64,000 bases of DNA from CADEGL01 sp050180485 (lineage in GTDB: Bacteria > Pseudomonadota > Alphaproteobacteria > CADEGL01), in contig JBFXED010000016.1 of NCBI GenBank assembly GCA_050180485.1, positions 23,682 to 87,681 of the forward strand. The letters run 5' to 3'. Numbering within the stretch: the stretch's first letter is position 1; each line of letters begins with the position of its first letter. A model generated the notes under the pieces. It did no database searches, was not told where the DNA came from, and was given only the letters and a program-made list of their open reading frames with translations. This document shows, piece after piece, positions 32,126-40,376 of this stretch. The position numbers and the translations under genes are program-made.

Positions 32126-34099
32126 ATGGACGCCGCAATCCGCCCTGATACCCCCGACAGCACGAGCAGTCCCGACGCGCTGCGTCGCTGGATCGGCGAA
32201 GCCGTCGAGCCCGCCATCGAGGTCGCGCGCCAGGACCTCCTGAAGCGCCAGGCCAAGGACGGGCATTGGGTGTTCGAGTTGGAGGCCGACGCGACGATTC
32301 CGGCCGAATACATCCTCTATTGTCACTATCTCGACGAGCCCGATCCCGAGCACGAAGCGAAGTGCGCCACCTATCTGCGCTCGATCCAAGGCAAGCACGG
32401 CGGCTGGCCTCTGTTCCACGACGGCGACATCGATATCAGCGCTAGCGTGAAGGCCTATTACGCGCTGAAGCTTGTGGGTGACGACATCGAGGCGCCGCAC
32501 ATGCGCCGCGCGCGCGAAGCCATCTTGGCCAAGGGTGGCGCCGCGCGCGCCAACGTCTTCACGCGCATCGCGCTGGCGTTGTTCGAGCAGGTGCCGTGGC
32601 GCGCCGTGCCGGTCATGCCGGTCGAGATCATGCTGCTGCCGCGCTGGTTCCCCTTCCACATGACGAAGATCTCCTACTGGTCGCGCACAGTGATCGCGCC
32701 GCTGCTCGTCGTCATGGCGTTGAAGCCCAAGGCCAAGAATCCGAAGCGCATCCATATCCGTGAACTGTTCGTCACGCCGCCGGAGCAGGAACGCCACTGC
32801 CTGACCAATCCGACCAAGAGCGCGTGGGGAAGTTTCTTCCTGACCGTCGACAAGATCCTGCAGGTGGCCGAGCCGTATTTTCCGAAAGGATCGCGCAAGC
32901 GTGCCATCGACGCGGCCGTCAAATTCTCGACCGAACGCCTGAACGGCGACGACGGGCTGGGCGGTATCTTCCCCGCCATCGTGAACTCTGTCTTTGCGTT
33001 CGAGGTGCTGGGCTATCCCAAGGACCATCCGGACCTGGTGATCGCCAAGAAAGCGGTGAAGAAACTGCTGACCAACAACGGCTCGCGCGATTATTGCCAG
33101 CCTTGCCTGTCGCCCATCTGGGACACGGGCCTGGCCGCCCACGCGATGATGGAAGCCGGCGAACCCGGCGATGGCGCATCCATGAAGAGCGCCATGGATT
33201 GGCTGGTCAGCCGCCAGATCCTGGACGTGAAGGGCGACTGGGCCGTGCAGCGGCCCGACCTGCGCCCCGGCGGCTGGGCCTTCCAATACTGGAACGACCA
33301 CTATCCCGACGTGGACGACACGGCCGTGGTCGCCATGGCGCTGGATCGCGCCGGCGATCCCACGTACCGCGAATCCATCGCGCGCGCCGAGGAATGGATC
33401 ATCGGTATGCAGAGCAAGAACGGCGGCTGGGGCGCCTTCGATGCCGACAACACGCACTATGTGCTCAACAACATCCCCTTCGCCGACCACGGCGCGCTGC
33501 TGGACCCGCCGACGGAGGATGTCAGCGCGCGCTGCATCAGCATGATGGCCCAACTTGGCCATGACCGCTCGCACCCGACGGTCGCGCGCGGTATCGAATA
33601 TCTGAAGAAGACCCAGCAGAAGGACGGCTCCTGGTTCGGGCGTTGGGGCACCAACTACGTCTACGGCACCTGGTCGGTCCTATGCGCGCTGAACGCGGCG
33701 GGCGAAGACATGAAGGCGCCTTATATTCGCAAGGCGGTCGACTGGCTGATCTCGCGCCAGCGCGCGGACGGTGGCTGGGGCGAAGACGGCGCGACCTATT
33801 GGGAAGAGCGGCGCGCGGAGTGCAAATCCTCCACGCCATCGCAAACCTCGTGGGCGGTGCTGGGCCTGATGGCCGCCGGGGAAGTTGAACATCCCGCCGT
33901 GCGCCGCGGCATCGAGTACATCCTGAACACACCGCGCGAGAACGGGCGCTGGAAGGAAGAGTATTACAACGCCGTCGGCTTCCCGCGCGTGTTCTACCTA
34001 ATCTACCACGGCTATTCGGCTTACTTCCCGCTCTGGGCCTTGGCGCGCTACCGCAACCTGATGCGCGGCAACGCCAAGACCGTCGCCTACGGAATGTGA
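32126..34099 (+). CDS. shc: Squalene-hopene cyclase
   Basis: A 657-residue cyclase, the normal length. The catalytic acid motif DVDD lies at residues 395-398 (YPDVDDTAVVAM); several QW repeats are visible (QSKNGGWGAFD, QKDGSWFGRWG, QRADGGWGEDG), as is the TPSQTSWAVLGLMAAGE segment and the C-terminal FYLIYHGYSAYFPLWAL. It cyclises squalene to hopene/hopanol at the membrane face and is also called hpnF. The 121-base gap before it may carry its own promoter. The stop overlaps the hpnG GTG (GTGA). Confidence 0.97.
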   Translation: MDAAIRPDTPDSTSSPDALRRWIGEAVEPAIEVARQDLLKRQAKDGHWVFELEADATIPAEYILYCHYLDEPDPEHEAKCATYLRSIQGKHGGWPLFHDGDIDISASVKAYYALKLVGDDIEAPHMRRAREAILAKGGAARANVFTRIALALFEQVPWRAVPVMPVEIMLLPRWFPFHMTKISYWSRTVIAPLLVVMALKPKAKNPKRIHIRELFVTPPEQERHCLTNPTKSAWGSFFLTVDKILQVAEPYFPKGSRKRAIDAAVKFSTERLNGDDGLGGIFPAIVNSVFAFEVLGYPKDHPDLVIAKKAVKKLLTNNGSRDYCQPCLSPIWDTGLAAHAMMEAGEPGDGASMKSAMDWLVSRQILDVKGDWAVQRPDLRPGGWAFQYWNDHYPDVDDTAVVAMALDRAGDPTYRESIARAEEWIIGMQSKNGGWGAFDADNTHYVLNNIPFADHGALLDPPTEDVSARCISMMAQLGHDRSHPTVARGIEYLKKTQQKDGSWFGRWGTNYVYGTWSVLCALNAAGEDMKAPYIRKAVDWLISRQRADGGWGEDGATYWEERRAECKSSTPSQTSWAVLGLMAAGEVEHPAVRRGIEYILNTPRENGRWKEEYYNAVGFPRVFYLIYHGYSAYFPLWALARYRNLMRGNAKTVAYGM

Positions 34100-34794
34100 G
34101 CGCGGCGCCCCCAAGCAAACTGGGCGTCCTGTGCGGCCTCGTCGCCGAGGGCGATATCCTGCGTCACGCCGCCCCCGCCCAAGCCCAGCCACTGGTCGCC
34201 ATTACCGCAGTGCGGCCCGACAATACGCGCGCCTGTGCCAAGCGCCTGGTGGCGCAAGGCGCCACAGGCATCGTTAGCTTCGGCCTAGCTGGAGCATTGG
34301 ACCCGCATCTGGCACCAGGCATGCTTTTGCTGCCCGCCCGCGTAATCGGACCTGACCGCACCGTCTACGAAACCGACACCGGTTGGCGCCGCCGCCTAGA
34401 AGCCATGGTCGGCGCCGAATCCTGCAACGCGCTGCTCGGCAGCGACAGTGTCGTCGCAACGGCAGGAGACAAGGCCCAGCTGTTCCGTGAAACGGGCGCG
34501 GTGGCGGTCGACATGGAAAGCCACGTCGCGGCGGCGGTCGCCATGGCGGCGAAGCTGCCGTTCCTCGTGGTGCGCGCGGTGGCCGATCCTGCCACGCGCG
34601 CGATCCCGCGCGCGGCCATGGCGGGGCTAGACGCCGAGGGACGCACGTTGGTCTTGCCGGTGATTCTGGCTCTTACGAAAAGGCCGCGCGAATTGCCGGG
34701 CCTTTTGCGCCTTGCAGCCGACAGCCGCGCGGGCTTCGAAACCTTGCGCCGTGTTGCTTCCGCCAGCCAAGGCCAATTGGCCCTCGCCGATTAA
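34096..34794 (+). CDS. hpnG: Hopanoid-associated phosphorylase HpnG
   Basis: A 232-residue nucleoside-phosphorylase-fold protein. IVSFGLAGALDP and VAVDMESHVAAAVA (the Glu that binds the ribose) are typical. HpnG removes adenine from adenosylhopane, giving ribosylhopane, after HpnH has added the adenosyl group. GTG 34096 overlaps the shc stop. The last ~40 codons are present again, diverged and interrupted by a stop, at 36005-36094, beyond the convergent YcaQ-like gene, whose TAA stop overlaps hpnG's TAA within TTAA. Confidence 0.92.
   Translation: MSAAPPSKLGVLCGLVAEGDILRHAAPAQAQPLVAITAVRPDNTRACAKRLVAQGATGIVSFGLAGALDPHLAPGMLLLPARVIGPDRTVYETDTGWRRRLEAMVGAESCNALLGSDSVVATAGDKAQLFRETGAVAVDMESHVAAAVAMAAKLPFLVVRAVADPATRAIPRAAMAGLDAEGRTLVLPVILALTKRPRELPGLLRLAADSRAGFETLRRVASASQGQLALAD
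34675..34764 (+). repeat. Direct repeat copy A: hpnG 3' end (intact, coding)
   Basis: By hand alignment about 75 of 90 bases match 36005-36094 in the same orientation. This copy is in frame inside hpnG (reading from RPRELPGLL to FETLRRVA), and weaker similarity continues to the hpnG stop. It is separated from copy B by exactly 1,330 bases that carry the YcaQ-like gene. Confidence 0.8.
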
Positions 34795-35963
34795 TCACCG
34801 AGCTGAAACCGCTCGAAACGGTCAAGCTCTTCCTCGATCCCGCGCTTCAGCTCCCTGCGAACACCGCCTTTGATGCCCTCTCCCACCCAGGTCCACTTCT
34901 GCATCAGCAGTTTTCTGTTCGCGCGATCTGTCTTGAGATCGAGCGCCGCCACGATGCGGTCGCCGACCAGAACCGGCAATGCGAAATAGCCGAACTGCCG
35001 CTTCTCTTTCGGCAGGTAAGCCTCGAATTTGTGGTCGTAGCCGAAAAACAGTTTCGTGCGCTTGCGCTGGATGATTAGGGGATCGAATGGCGAAAGGACG
35101 TGCACAAGACTCGCAGCGGCCGGATCGCCGTTCTCCGCGATCACTTCCGGCGGCGCCCAATGCTCCTGCTTGCCGGCGCCATCGAGCCTCACCGGCACGA
35201 GCGCACCCCGGCGCACGCGTCCGTTGATCAGTTTGCGTACGAGGCGTTTGCGCGGCGCGTCGAGATGGCAGATCGAATCGAGACTGACGATGCCTTGCGC
35301 ACGCAACGCGCGGTCCAGCACATAGGCTGCGGTCTCGGTGGCCGATGCGGCTTTCGGCGGCTTTTCCCAGCCGAAATGGCGCGACGTCAACTCGTAGGTT
35401 TTCAGCATGCTGTTGCGTTCGCTGATCGCCAGCGCGCCGAGATAGAAGCCGTATTCCAGCGCCCGCTTCGAAGGCTTGCGGCTGGCCCAAAGATGCTTTT
35501 TGTCCTCCAGCACATCGTCGTCGATGTCGCGGATCGTCAGTGCACCGCCTTGCTTCACCATGCGCAGCACTTTGCGCAGATCCTTCGGCTCGACGGACGA
35601 GAACCAGCGGCCGGGGTTGCGCTTATGGTCTTTCATGCCGGCGACGAAGAAGCGAAACGCTTCCGTCGGCAGATAAGAAAGCGCATGCGCCCAGTATTCG
35701 AACACGCTTTTATCGTGCGTCTGGGCCTGCCGTAGGTCGGCGCGACGGTAGGCAGGGATGCGGGAGAACAGGATGTGATGGTGGCAACGCTCGACGACGT
35801 TGATGGTGTCGATCTGCACATAGCCGAGGTGCCGGACCGCGGCCGCCACCGCTTCCGCACCCAAACCGAACGGCACGCGCTGATCAAGCCGCTGCGCTCT
35901 GAGCCAGATCCGGCGGGCTTGCGTGTTGGTTAGCGGTATGGGCTTCGAGATGGCGCGCGGCAT
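34791..35963 (-). CDS. YcaQ/AlkZ-like winged-helix DNA glycosylase family protein
   Basis: A 390-residue HTH_42 (winged-helix, DUF1006) protein. Near the N terminus LGYVQIDTINVVERCHHHILF contains the Q-x-D form of the catalytic motif described for E. coli YcaQ (AlkZ of Streptomyces has Q-x-Q). VLSPFDPLIIQRKRTKLFFGYDH and KWTWVGEG-type C-terminal blocks complete the family. YcaQ unhooks interstrand cross-links; a related repair role is the best inference. It is oriented against hpnG, lies inside the hopanoid locus and is bracketed by two copies of the hpnG 3' end, so it appears to have been inserted there. Confidence 0.87.
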   Translation of the reverse strand: MPRAISKPIPLTNTQARRIWLRAQRLDQRVPFGLGAEAVAAAVRHLGYVQIDTINVVERCHHHILFSRIPAYRRADLRQAQTHDKSVFEYWAHALSYLPTEAFRFFVAGMKDHKRNPGRWFSSVEPKDLRKVLRMVKQGGALTIRDIDDDVLEDKKHLWASRKPSKRALEYGFYLGALAISERNSMLKTYELTSRHFGWEKPPKAASATETAAYVLDRALRAQGIVSLDSICHLDAPRKRLVRKLINGRVRRGALVPVRLDGAGKQEHWAPPEVIAENGDPAAASLVHVLSPFDPLIIQRKRTKLFFGYDHKFEAYLPKEKRQFGYFALPVLVGDRIVAALDLKTDRANRKLLMQKWTWVGEGIKGGVRRELKRGIEEELDRFERFQLGD

Positions 35964-36004
35964 ATGGTGTCAGTGTAGCGGGATTGGCAGCCAGACACTC
36001 CTAA

Positions 36005-36094
36005 ACGAAAAGGCCCGGCGATTAGCCGGGCCTTTTGCGCCTTGCGGCCGATGGCCGCGCGGAATTCGAAACCTTACGCTGCGTTGCTCTCGCG
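36005..36094 (+). repeat. Direct repeat copy B: decayed hpnG 3' end next to hpnH
   Basis: Homologous to 34675-34764. In the hpnG frame it reads TKRPGD, a TAG stop, then PGLLRLAADGRAEFETLRCVALA, so it is a non-functional remnant. Its left part has become a perfect 12-bp hairpin (36008-36036) and its right part overlaps the 3' end of hpnH on the other strand. Confidence 0.78.
36008..36036 (-). terminator. Terminator downstream of hpnH (possibly bidirectional)
   Basis: AAAAGGCCCGGC (36008-36019) and GCCGGGCCTTTT (36025-36036) pair perfectly over 12 bp around the loop GATTA, with a U-run on either strand. It lies 38 bases after the hpnH stop and before the YcaQ-like gene start. The corresponding sequence in copy A pairs less well, so the hairpin improved after the duplication. 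Confidence 0.82.
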
Positions 36095-37225
36095 GGCCTT
36101 GGCGGCTTGGCGCTTGGCGTGCAGATCGGTCAGGAACTTCGCCACGTTGCGGTCGTGGACCCATTCCGCCGGCCGTGCCTTCGACAGATCGATCTCAGGC
36201 GCCATCTCGCCCTCGGTCTTGATGCCGAACAGCGTGGTCTTCAGTGCCTTCAGCGGATGCTGGAGCGTGTCGGTGACGGAGCTAGGCTCATAGCCGCAGT
36301 GCACCATGCAGTTGGAGCACTTCTCGTAGTTGCCCGTGCCGTATTTATCCCACTCGGTCTCGTCCATCAGCTCACGGAAGCTGTCGGCATAACCTTCGCC
36401 CAGCAGATAGCAGGGGCGCTGCCAACCGAACACATTGCGCGTGGGCATGCCCCACGGCGTGCAGTGGTATTCGCGGTTGCCGGCCAGGAAGTCGAGGAAA
36501 TTGGTTGACTGGCTGAAGCGCCACTTCTTGCCCTTACCGCGCTTCAGGATCTCGCGGAACAAAACCTTGGTTTTTTTGCGCGAGAGGAAGTGCTGCTGGT
36601 CGGGCGCGCGCTCGTAGGCATAGCCCGGCGACATGGTGACGTGCTCGACCTTCATGTCGTTCATGGCGAAGTCCATGAACTGGGCAACGCGCTCCGGATT
36701 GGCATTGTCGAACAGCGTGCAGTTCAGGATGACGCGGAAGCCCATCTCGCGCGCCTTGCGAACGGCCGAGACAGCGCGGTCGAACACGCCATGCTGGCAG
36801 ACGGACTTGTCGTGCTCTTCCTTCAAGCCGTCCAGATGGATAGAGAAGGTCAAATAGGGGCTCGGCGTGAACAGATGTAGCTTCTTCTCGAGCAGAAGCG
36901 CGTTCGTGCACATGATGACGAACTTCTTGCGTGCGACGATACCCGCGACGATCTGATCCATCTCCTTGTGCAGGAGCGGCTCGCCGCCCGGGATGGCGAC
37001 GACCGGCGCGCCACACTCGTCGACAGCGGCCAGACAGTCCGCGACGGACAAGCGCTGATTCAGGATGTCGTCGGGATAGTCGATCTTGCCGCAGCCGGCG
37101 CAGGCCAGGTTGCAGCGGAACAGCGGCTCCAGCATCAGCACGAGCGGATAGCGCTTGGTGCCTTTGATGCGGTGCTTGAGCACATAGGCGCCGACACGCG
37201 CCTGCTGGATCAGAGGAATGGCCAC
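36074..37225 (-). CDS. hpnH: Adenosylhopane synthase, radical SAM protein HpnH
   Basis: A 383-residue radical SAM enzyme with the [4Fe-4S] motif C38-x3-C42-x2-C45 (FRCNLACAGCGKIDYP), followed by GGEPLLH and FSIHLDGLKEEHD. The C-terminal half has WGMPTRNVFGWQRPCYLLGEGY and YEKCSNCMVHCGYEPSSV, both conserved in HpnH. It attaches the 5'-deoxyadenosyl group to diploptene, committing hopene to C35 hopanoids. It is transcribed opposite to shc-hpnG and is downstream of ispH with a 44-base gap, possibly on one transcript. Its last residues lie over the decayed hpnG tail. Confidence 0.94.
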   Translation of the reverse strand: MAIPLIQQARVGAYVLKHRIKGTKRYPLVLMLEPLFRCNLACAGCGKIDYPDDILNQRLSVADCLAAVDECGAPVVAIPGGEPLLHKEMDQIVAGIVARKKFVIMCTNALLLEKKLHLFTPSPYLTFSIHLDGLKEEHDKSVCQHGVFDRAVSAVRKAREMGFRVILNCTLFDNANPERVAQFMDFAMNDMKVEHVTMSPGYAYERAPDQQHFLSRKKTKVLFREILKRGKGKKWRFSQSTNFLDFLAGNREYHCTPWGMPTRNVFGWQRPCYLLGEGYADSFRELMDETEWDKYGTGNYEKCSNCMVHCGYEPSSVTDTLQHPLKALKTTLFGIKTEGEMAPEIDLSKARPAEWVHDRNVAKFLTDLHAKRQAAKARESNAA

Positions 37226-37269
37226 TTTGTCACCGTCCTTGGTGGATCAGGGTCAATGGACGTCGGGGA

Positions 37270-38205
37270 TTAGGAAGCCGCGACTTCGCGAAGCTGCTCG
37301 GGCAGCTTGAAGTAGACGTTCTCCTTGATGCCATCGAGAAGCTCCAGCTCCAGGTCGCCGAAGTCGCGCAGCCGCGCGATCAGCTCCTGCACCAGTTCCT
37401 CGGGGGCCGAAGCGCCGGCGGTCACGCCGATGGACTTCGCGTCCGTCAGCCATTTCGGGTCAAGCGCGCGCGCATCGTCGATCAGGTAGCTGGGCACACC
37501 CATCTCCTCGCCGATCTCGCGCAGACGGTTCGAGTTCGAGCTGTTCTTGGCGCCGACCACCAGGATGACGTTCACTTCCTTGGCCAGCTCGCGCACCGCG
37601 GCCTGGCGGTTCTGCGTCGCATAGCAGATGTCCTTCACGTCCGGACCGACGATCTTGGGAAAGCGCACTTTGAGCGCCTCGATCACCTCGCGCGTGTCGT
37701 CGACCGACAGCGTCGTCTGCGTGACGTAGGCCACGCGCTCGGGGTCCTTGACCTCAAGCGTCGCGGCATCCTCGGGCGAGGAGACCAGATAGACGTTGCC
37801 CGGAATGCGACCCATGGTGCCTTCCACCTCCGGATGGCCGTGATGGCCGATCAGGATGATGTCGAAACCCTTGGCCGAATAGCGCTGGCCTTCCTTGTGG
37901 ACCTTGGCGACCAGCGGGCAGGTCGCGTCCAGGACCGGCAGGCTGCGCGAGGCCGCGTTGTCCTCGACTTTCTGCGACACGCCATGGGCGCTGAAGACGG
38001 AGATCGCGCCGTCGGGAATCTCGTCGAGCTCTTCCACGAACACGGCGCCCTTGGCTTTCAGATCCTCGACGACGCGCTTGTTATGGACGATCTCGTGCCG
38101 CACATAGACGGGAGGGCCATAAAGCTTTAGCGCGCGCTCGACGATCTCGATCGCACGCTCCACCCCGGCGCAAAAACCCCTCGGCTGAGCCAACACTACG
38201 CGCAT
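37270..38205 (-). CDS. ispH: 4-hydroxy-3-methylbut-2-enyl diphosphate reductase
   Basis: A 311-residue Fe-S enzyme of the MEP pathway, making IPP and DMAPP. The three cluster cysteines are in RGFCAGVERAI (C12), DATCPLVAKVH and DICYATQNRQ; the SxN substrate motif is in GAKNSSNSNRL, and SAHGVS and GHHGHPE supply substrate-binding residues. Lying directly upstream of hpnH, it links isoprenoid precursor supply to hopanoid production. A terminator-like hairpin at 38357-38390 precedes it, so its promoter is probably in 38206-38356; a TACAAT-like -10 near 38296 on the minus strand lacks a clear -35. Confidence 0.96.
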   Translation of the reverse strand: MRVVLAQPRGFCAGVERAIEIVERALKLYGPPVYVRHEIVHNKRVVEDLKAKGAVFVEELDEIPDGAISVFSAHGVSQKVEDNAASRSLPVLDATCPLVAKVHKEGQRYSAKGFDIILIGHHGHPEVEGTMGRIPGNVYLVSSPEDAATLEVKDPERVAYVTQTTLSVDDTREVIEALKVRFPKIVGPDVKDICYATQNRQAAVRELAKEVNVILVVGAKNSSNSNRLREIGEEMGVPSYLIDDARALDPKWLTDAKSIGVTAGASAPEELVQELIARLRDFGDLELELLDGIKENVYFKLPEQLREVAAS

Positions 38206-38356
38206 CTAATCCTCAACTGGTTGGGTCCCCGCGGCGGACGCGGCAAAGAAGACCCGTTTCCCGCGGGCCTTCCGATCCGCGGTGAGAATGGATTGTATCG
38301 AGTCGAAAATCAACGACCTGGCACCTGGGTGCGGCCGATTGGCCACAGTCAATACT

Positions 38357-38390
38357 TGCAAAACCCCTTATGAGGCAAGGGATTTTCGCA
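38357..38390 (-). terminator. Terminator behind hpnA
   Basis: On the minus strand GCGAAAATCCCTT pairs with AAGGGGTTTTGC (one mismatch, one bulge) around a seven-base loop, and the stem ends in a TTTT run. It lies 23 bases past the hpnA stop and upstream of ispH. Confidence 0.6.
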
Positions 38391-38412
38391 GCGTGGCGGA
38401 AACACCATGACT

Positions 38413-39405
38413 CTAAGGGCAATAGCCGTGGGCCCTGAACCAGGCCACCGCGTCACGCAGCGCCTCGATGGCCGGGCGGTGGGTGTATCCCAACTCCCGC
38501 TCAGCCTTGGCGGACGAGAAGTACATCCACTTACGCGCCATGCGCACGCCGTCGCGCGTCACCATGGGCTCGCCCCGGCGGGCCACCCGCGCCCAACTCT
38601 CGGCGATGTAGGCCATGGGCATCACCATGCCGTGGCGCAGGCGGATGCGCGGCGCGCGGCGGCCCACCAGGGCCGCTATTTCGGCCAGGATCTGGCTGAG
38701 GCTCATATTTTCGCCACCGAGGATGTAGCGCTCGCCCGGCTTGCCACGCACGAAGGCTAGAAGATGCCCCTCCGCGACGTCGTCGACGTGGACGACATTG
38801 AGCCCGGTATCCAGGAATGCGGGAATCTTTCCGGCCGCCGCCTGAGCCACCATGCGCCCCGTGGGCGTCGGCTTCACGTCGCGCGGGCCGATGGGCGTTG
38901 ACGGGTTGACGATCACGATCGGCAAACCCGTCTCCGCCGCGACCTTGCGCGCCTCTTCCTCGGCCAGGAACTTCGAACGCTTGTAGTGTCCGATCATGTT
39001 GTCGAGGGCCGATGGCGTCAGCTCGTCCGCGGGCGTGCCGTCGGGCAGAAGGCCGAGCGTGGCGACGCTCGACGTATAGACCACCCGCTCCACGCCCGCC
39101 TTGGCCGCCGCGCGCAGCAAGGCGCCGGTACCCTCCACGTTGGCCCGGTAGATTTCCTCGGGCCGAGGCACCCACAGGCGGTAATCCGCCGCGACATGGA
39201 AGACGGCCTTCGCGCCGGCAACGGCGTCGCGCAACGTCTCGGGGTTACTCAAATCGCCGACCGCGAGCTCCACGTCCAGCCCGGCCAAATTGCGCCTATC
39301 GCTGCCCGAGCGCACCAGGACGCGCATGCGATGTCCTTCGGCCAAGAGACGGCGAAGCACGGCCGAGCCGACGAACCCCGAGGCCCCAGTGATCAGTGTG
39401 GTCAT
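38413..39405 (-). CDS. hpnA: Hopanoid-associated sugar epimerase HpnA
   Basis: A 330-residue extended SDR. TLITGASGFVGSAVLRRLL is the NAD(P) site, VYTSSVATLG the Ser region, and YKRSKFLAEEEA the catalytic Tyr-x3-Lys; VNPSTPIGPRDVKPTPTGRM is a block conserved in HpnA. It likely modifies the hopanoid side chain sugar or a nucleotide-sugar precursor. ATG 39405 is preferred to a TTG at 39411. It is divergent from hpnM, with 230 bases of shared upstream region. Confidence 0.9.
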   Translation of the reverse strand: MTTLITGASGFVGSAVLRRLLAEGHRMRVLVRSGSDRRNLAGLDVELAVGDLSNPETLRDAVAGAKAVFHVAADYRLWVPRPEEIYRANVEGTGALLRAAAKAGVERVVYTSSVATLGLLPDGTPADELTPSALDNMIGHYKRSKFLAEEEARKVAAETGLPIVIVNPSTPIGPRDVKPTPTGRMVAQAAAGKIPAFLDTGLNVVHVDDVAEGHLLAFVRGKPGERYILGGENMSLSQILAEIAALVGRRAPRIRLRHGMVMPMAYIAESWARVARRGEPMVTRDGVRMARKWMYFSSAKAERELGYTHRPAIEALRDAVAWFRAHGYCP

Positions 39406-39635
39406 GGGCAAGAATCCACGCCGGGCGGCAAAGGAGGTGTGCGGATGATCACAGACACGGAAGGCTCCGATCGGCCATTTTAGTTCTCGAAAGGACGGGC
39501 GGTCTTCCGAGGCCGTCCGTTAACATTCTGTAATATCTAGGAAAAACACGCTTACGGGTTGCCAGACCGGAATCCCTCCCTATATGGGGAGCAGGATGTT
39601 CCGGGGAGGGGAACCTGACACAGGAGGATTGGGCT

Positions 39636-40274
39636 GTGAATCGGCTTCTTCGTATCGGTTTGTTAGCGGGCCTGGTGGCCCTTTCTCCCGCTGTGGCCTC
39701 GGCCCAGCAGATCGCGGCCGCGCCCGATCAGCAGGCGGCGGCCAAGCAGGTCGTGGAGAAATTCCAGGGCCAGCTTTTGAACGTCATGCAGAACGCGGAC
39801 TCGCTGGGTCTCGACGGACGGCGCGCCAAGCTGACGCCCGCGGTGAACCAGACGTTCGACCTTAAATACATGGCACAGACCAGCGTCGGCGGGGCGTGGG
39901 AGACCATGACTCCGGCCCAGCGCGACGAATTGGTCGAGCTGTTCCGCCGCATGACGGTCTCGACATATGCCGCGCGGTTCAAGGGCTATTCCGGCCAGAC
40001 CTGGAAGGTCGAGGCCGTGCAGGCGACCCCACAGGACGCGATCTACGTCCGCACCGTGCTGACCGATCCCGGCAGGGACAAGGTGGCGATCGACTATCTG
40101 CTGCGCTCCACCGACGGGACGTGGAAAGTCGCCGACGTCTATCTGAGCCGCATCAGCGAGTTGGCCGTGCGCCGGTCCGAATACAGCGCGGTGGTGCGCC
40201 GCGACGGTGTCGACAAGCTCTTGGCCACGCTGGAGCAGAAGGTGAAGGACGTCGAGGCTGGACGCGCCTCCTGA
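39636..40274 (+). CDS. hpnM: Hopanoid-associated MlaC/Ttg2D-family periplasmic lipid-binding protein HpnM
   Basis: A 212-residue exported protein with a signal peptide (LLAGLVALSPAVASA) and an MlaC/Tol_Tol_Ttg2 domain (VVEKFQGQLLNVMQNAD, YMAQTSVGGAWETMTPAQRDELVELF, VAIDYLLRSTDGTWKVADVYL). It should carry hopanoid or phospholipid between membranes; its usual partner, the RND-type HpnN, is not in the window. AGGAGG stands eight bases before the GTG start. The gene ends in a very strong terminator, so it is a single-gene transcript. Confidence 0.9.
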   Translation: MNRLLRIGLLAGLVALSPAVASAQQIAAAPDQQAAAKQVVEKFQGQLLNVMQNADSLGLDGRRAKLTPAVNQTFDLKYMAQTSVGGAWETMTPAQRDELVELFRRMTVSTYAARFKGYSGQTWKVEAVQATPQDAIYVRTVLTDPGRDKVAIDYLLRSTDGTWKVADVYLSRISELAVRRSEYSAVVRRDGVDKLLATLEQKVKDVEAGRAS

Positions 40275-40302
40275 TCCCACGCCTTCACGACGAACAGACG
40301 TA

Positions 40303-40328
40303 ACCGGCCGGACGCAAGTCCGGCCGGT
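40303..40328 (+). terminator. Terminator of hpnM
   Basis: ACCGGCCGGAC and GTCCGGCCGGT form a perfect 11-bp stem with a GCAA tetraloop, followed by CTTGCTTTG. It begins 28 bases past the hpnM stop. Confidence 0.8.
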
Positions 40329-40376
40329 CTTGCTTTGGGACGCCGCGCGCGGGCACCTTTCTCCGCGGAGACAGCC

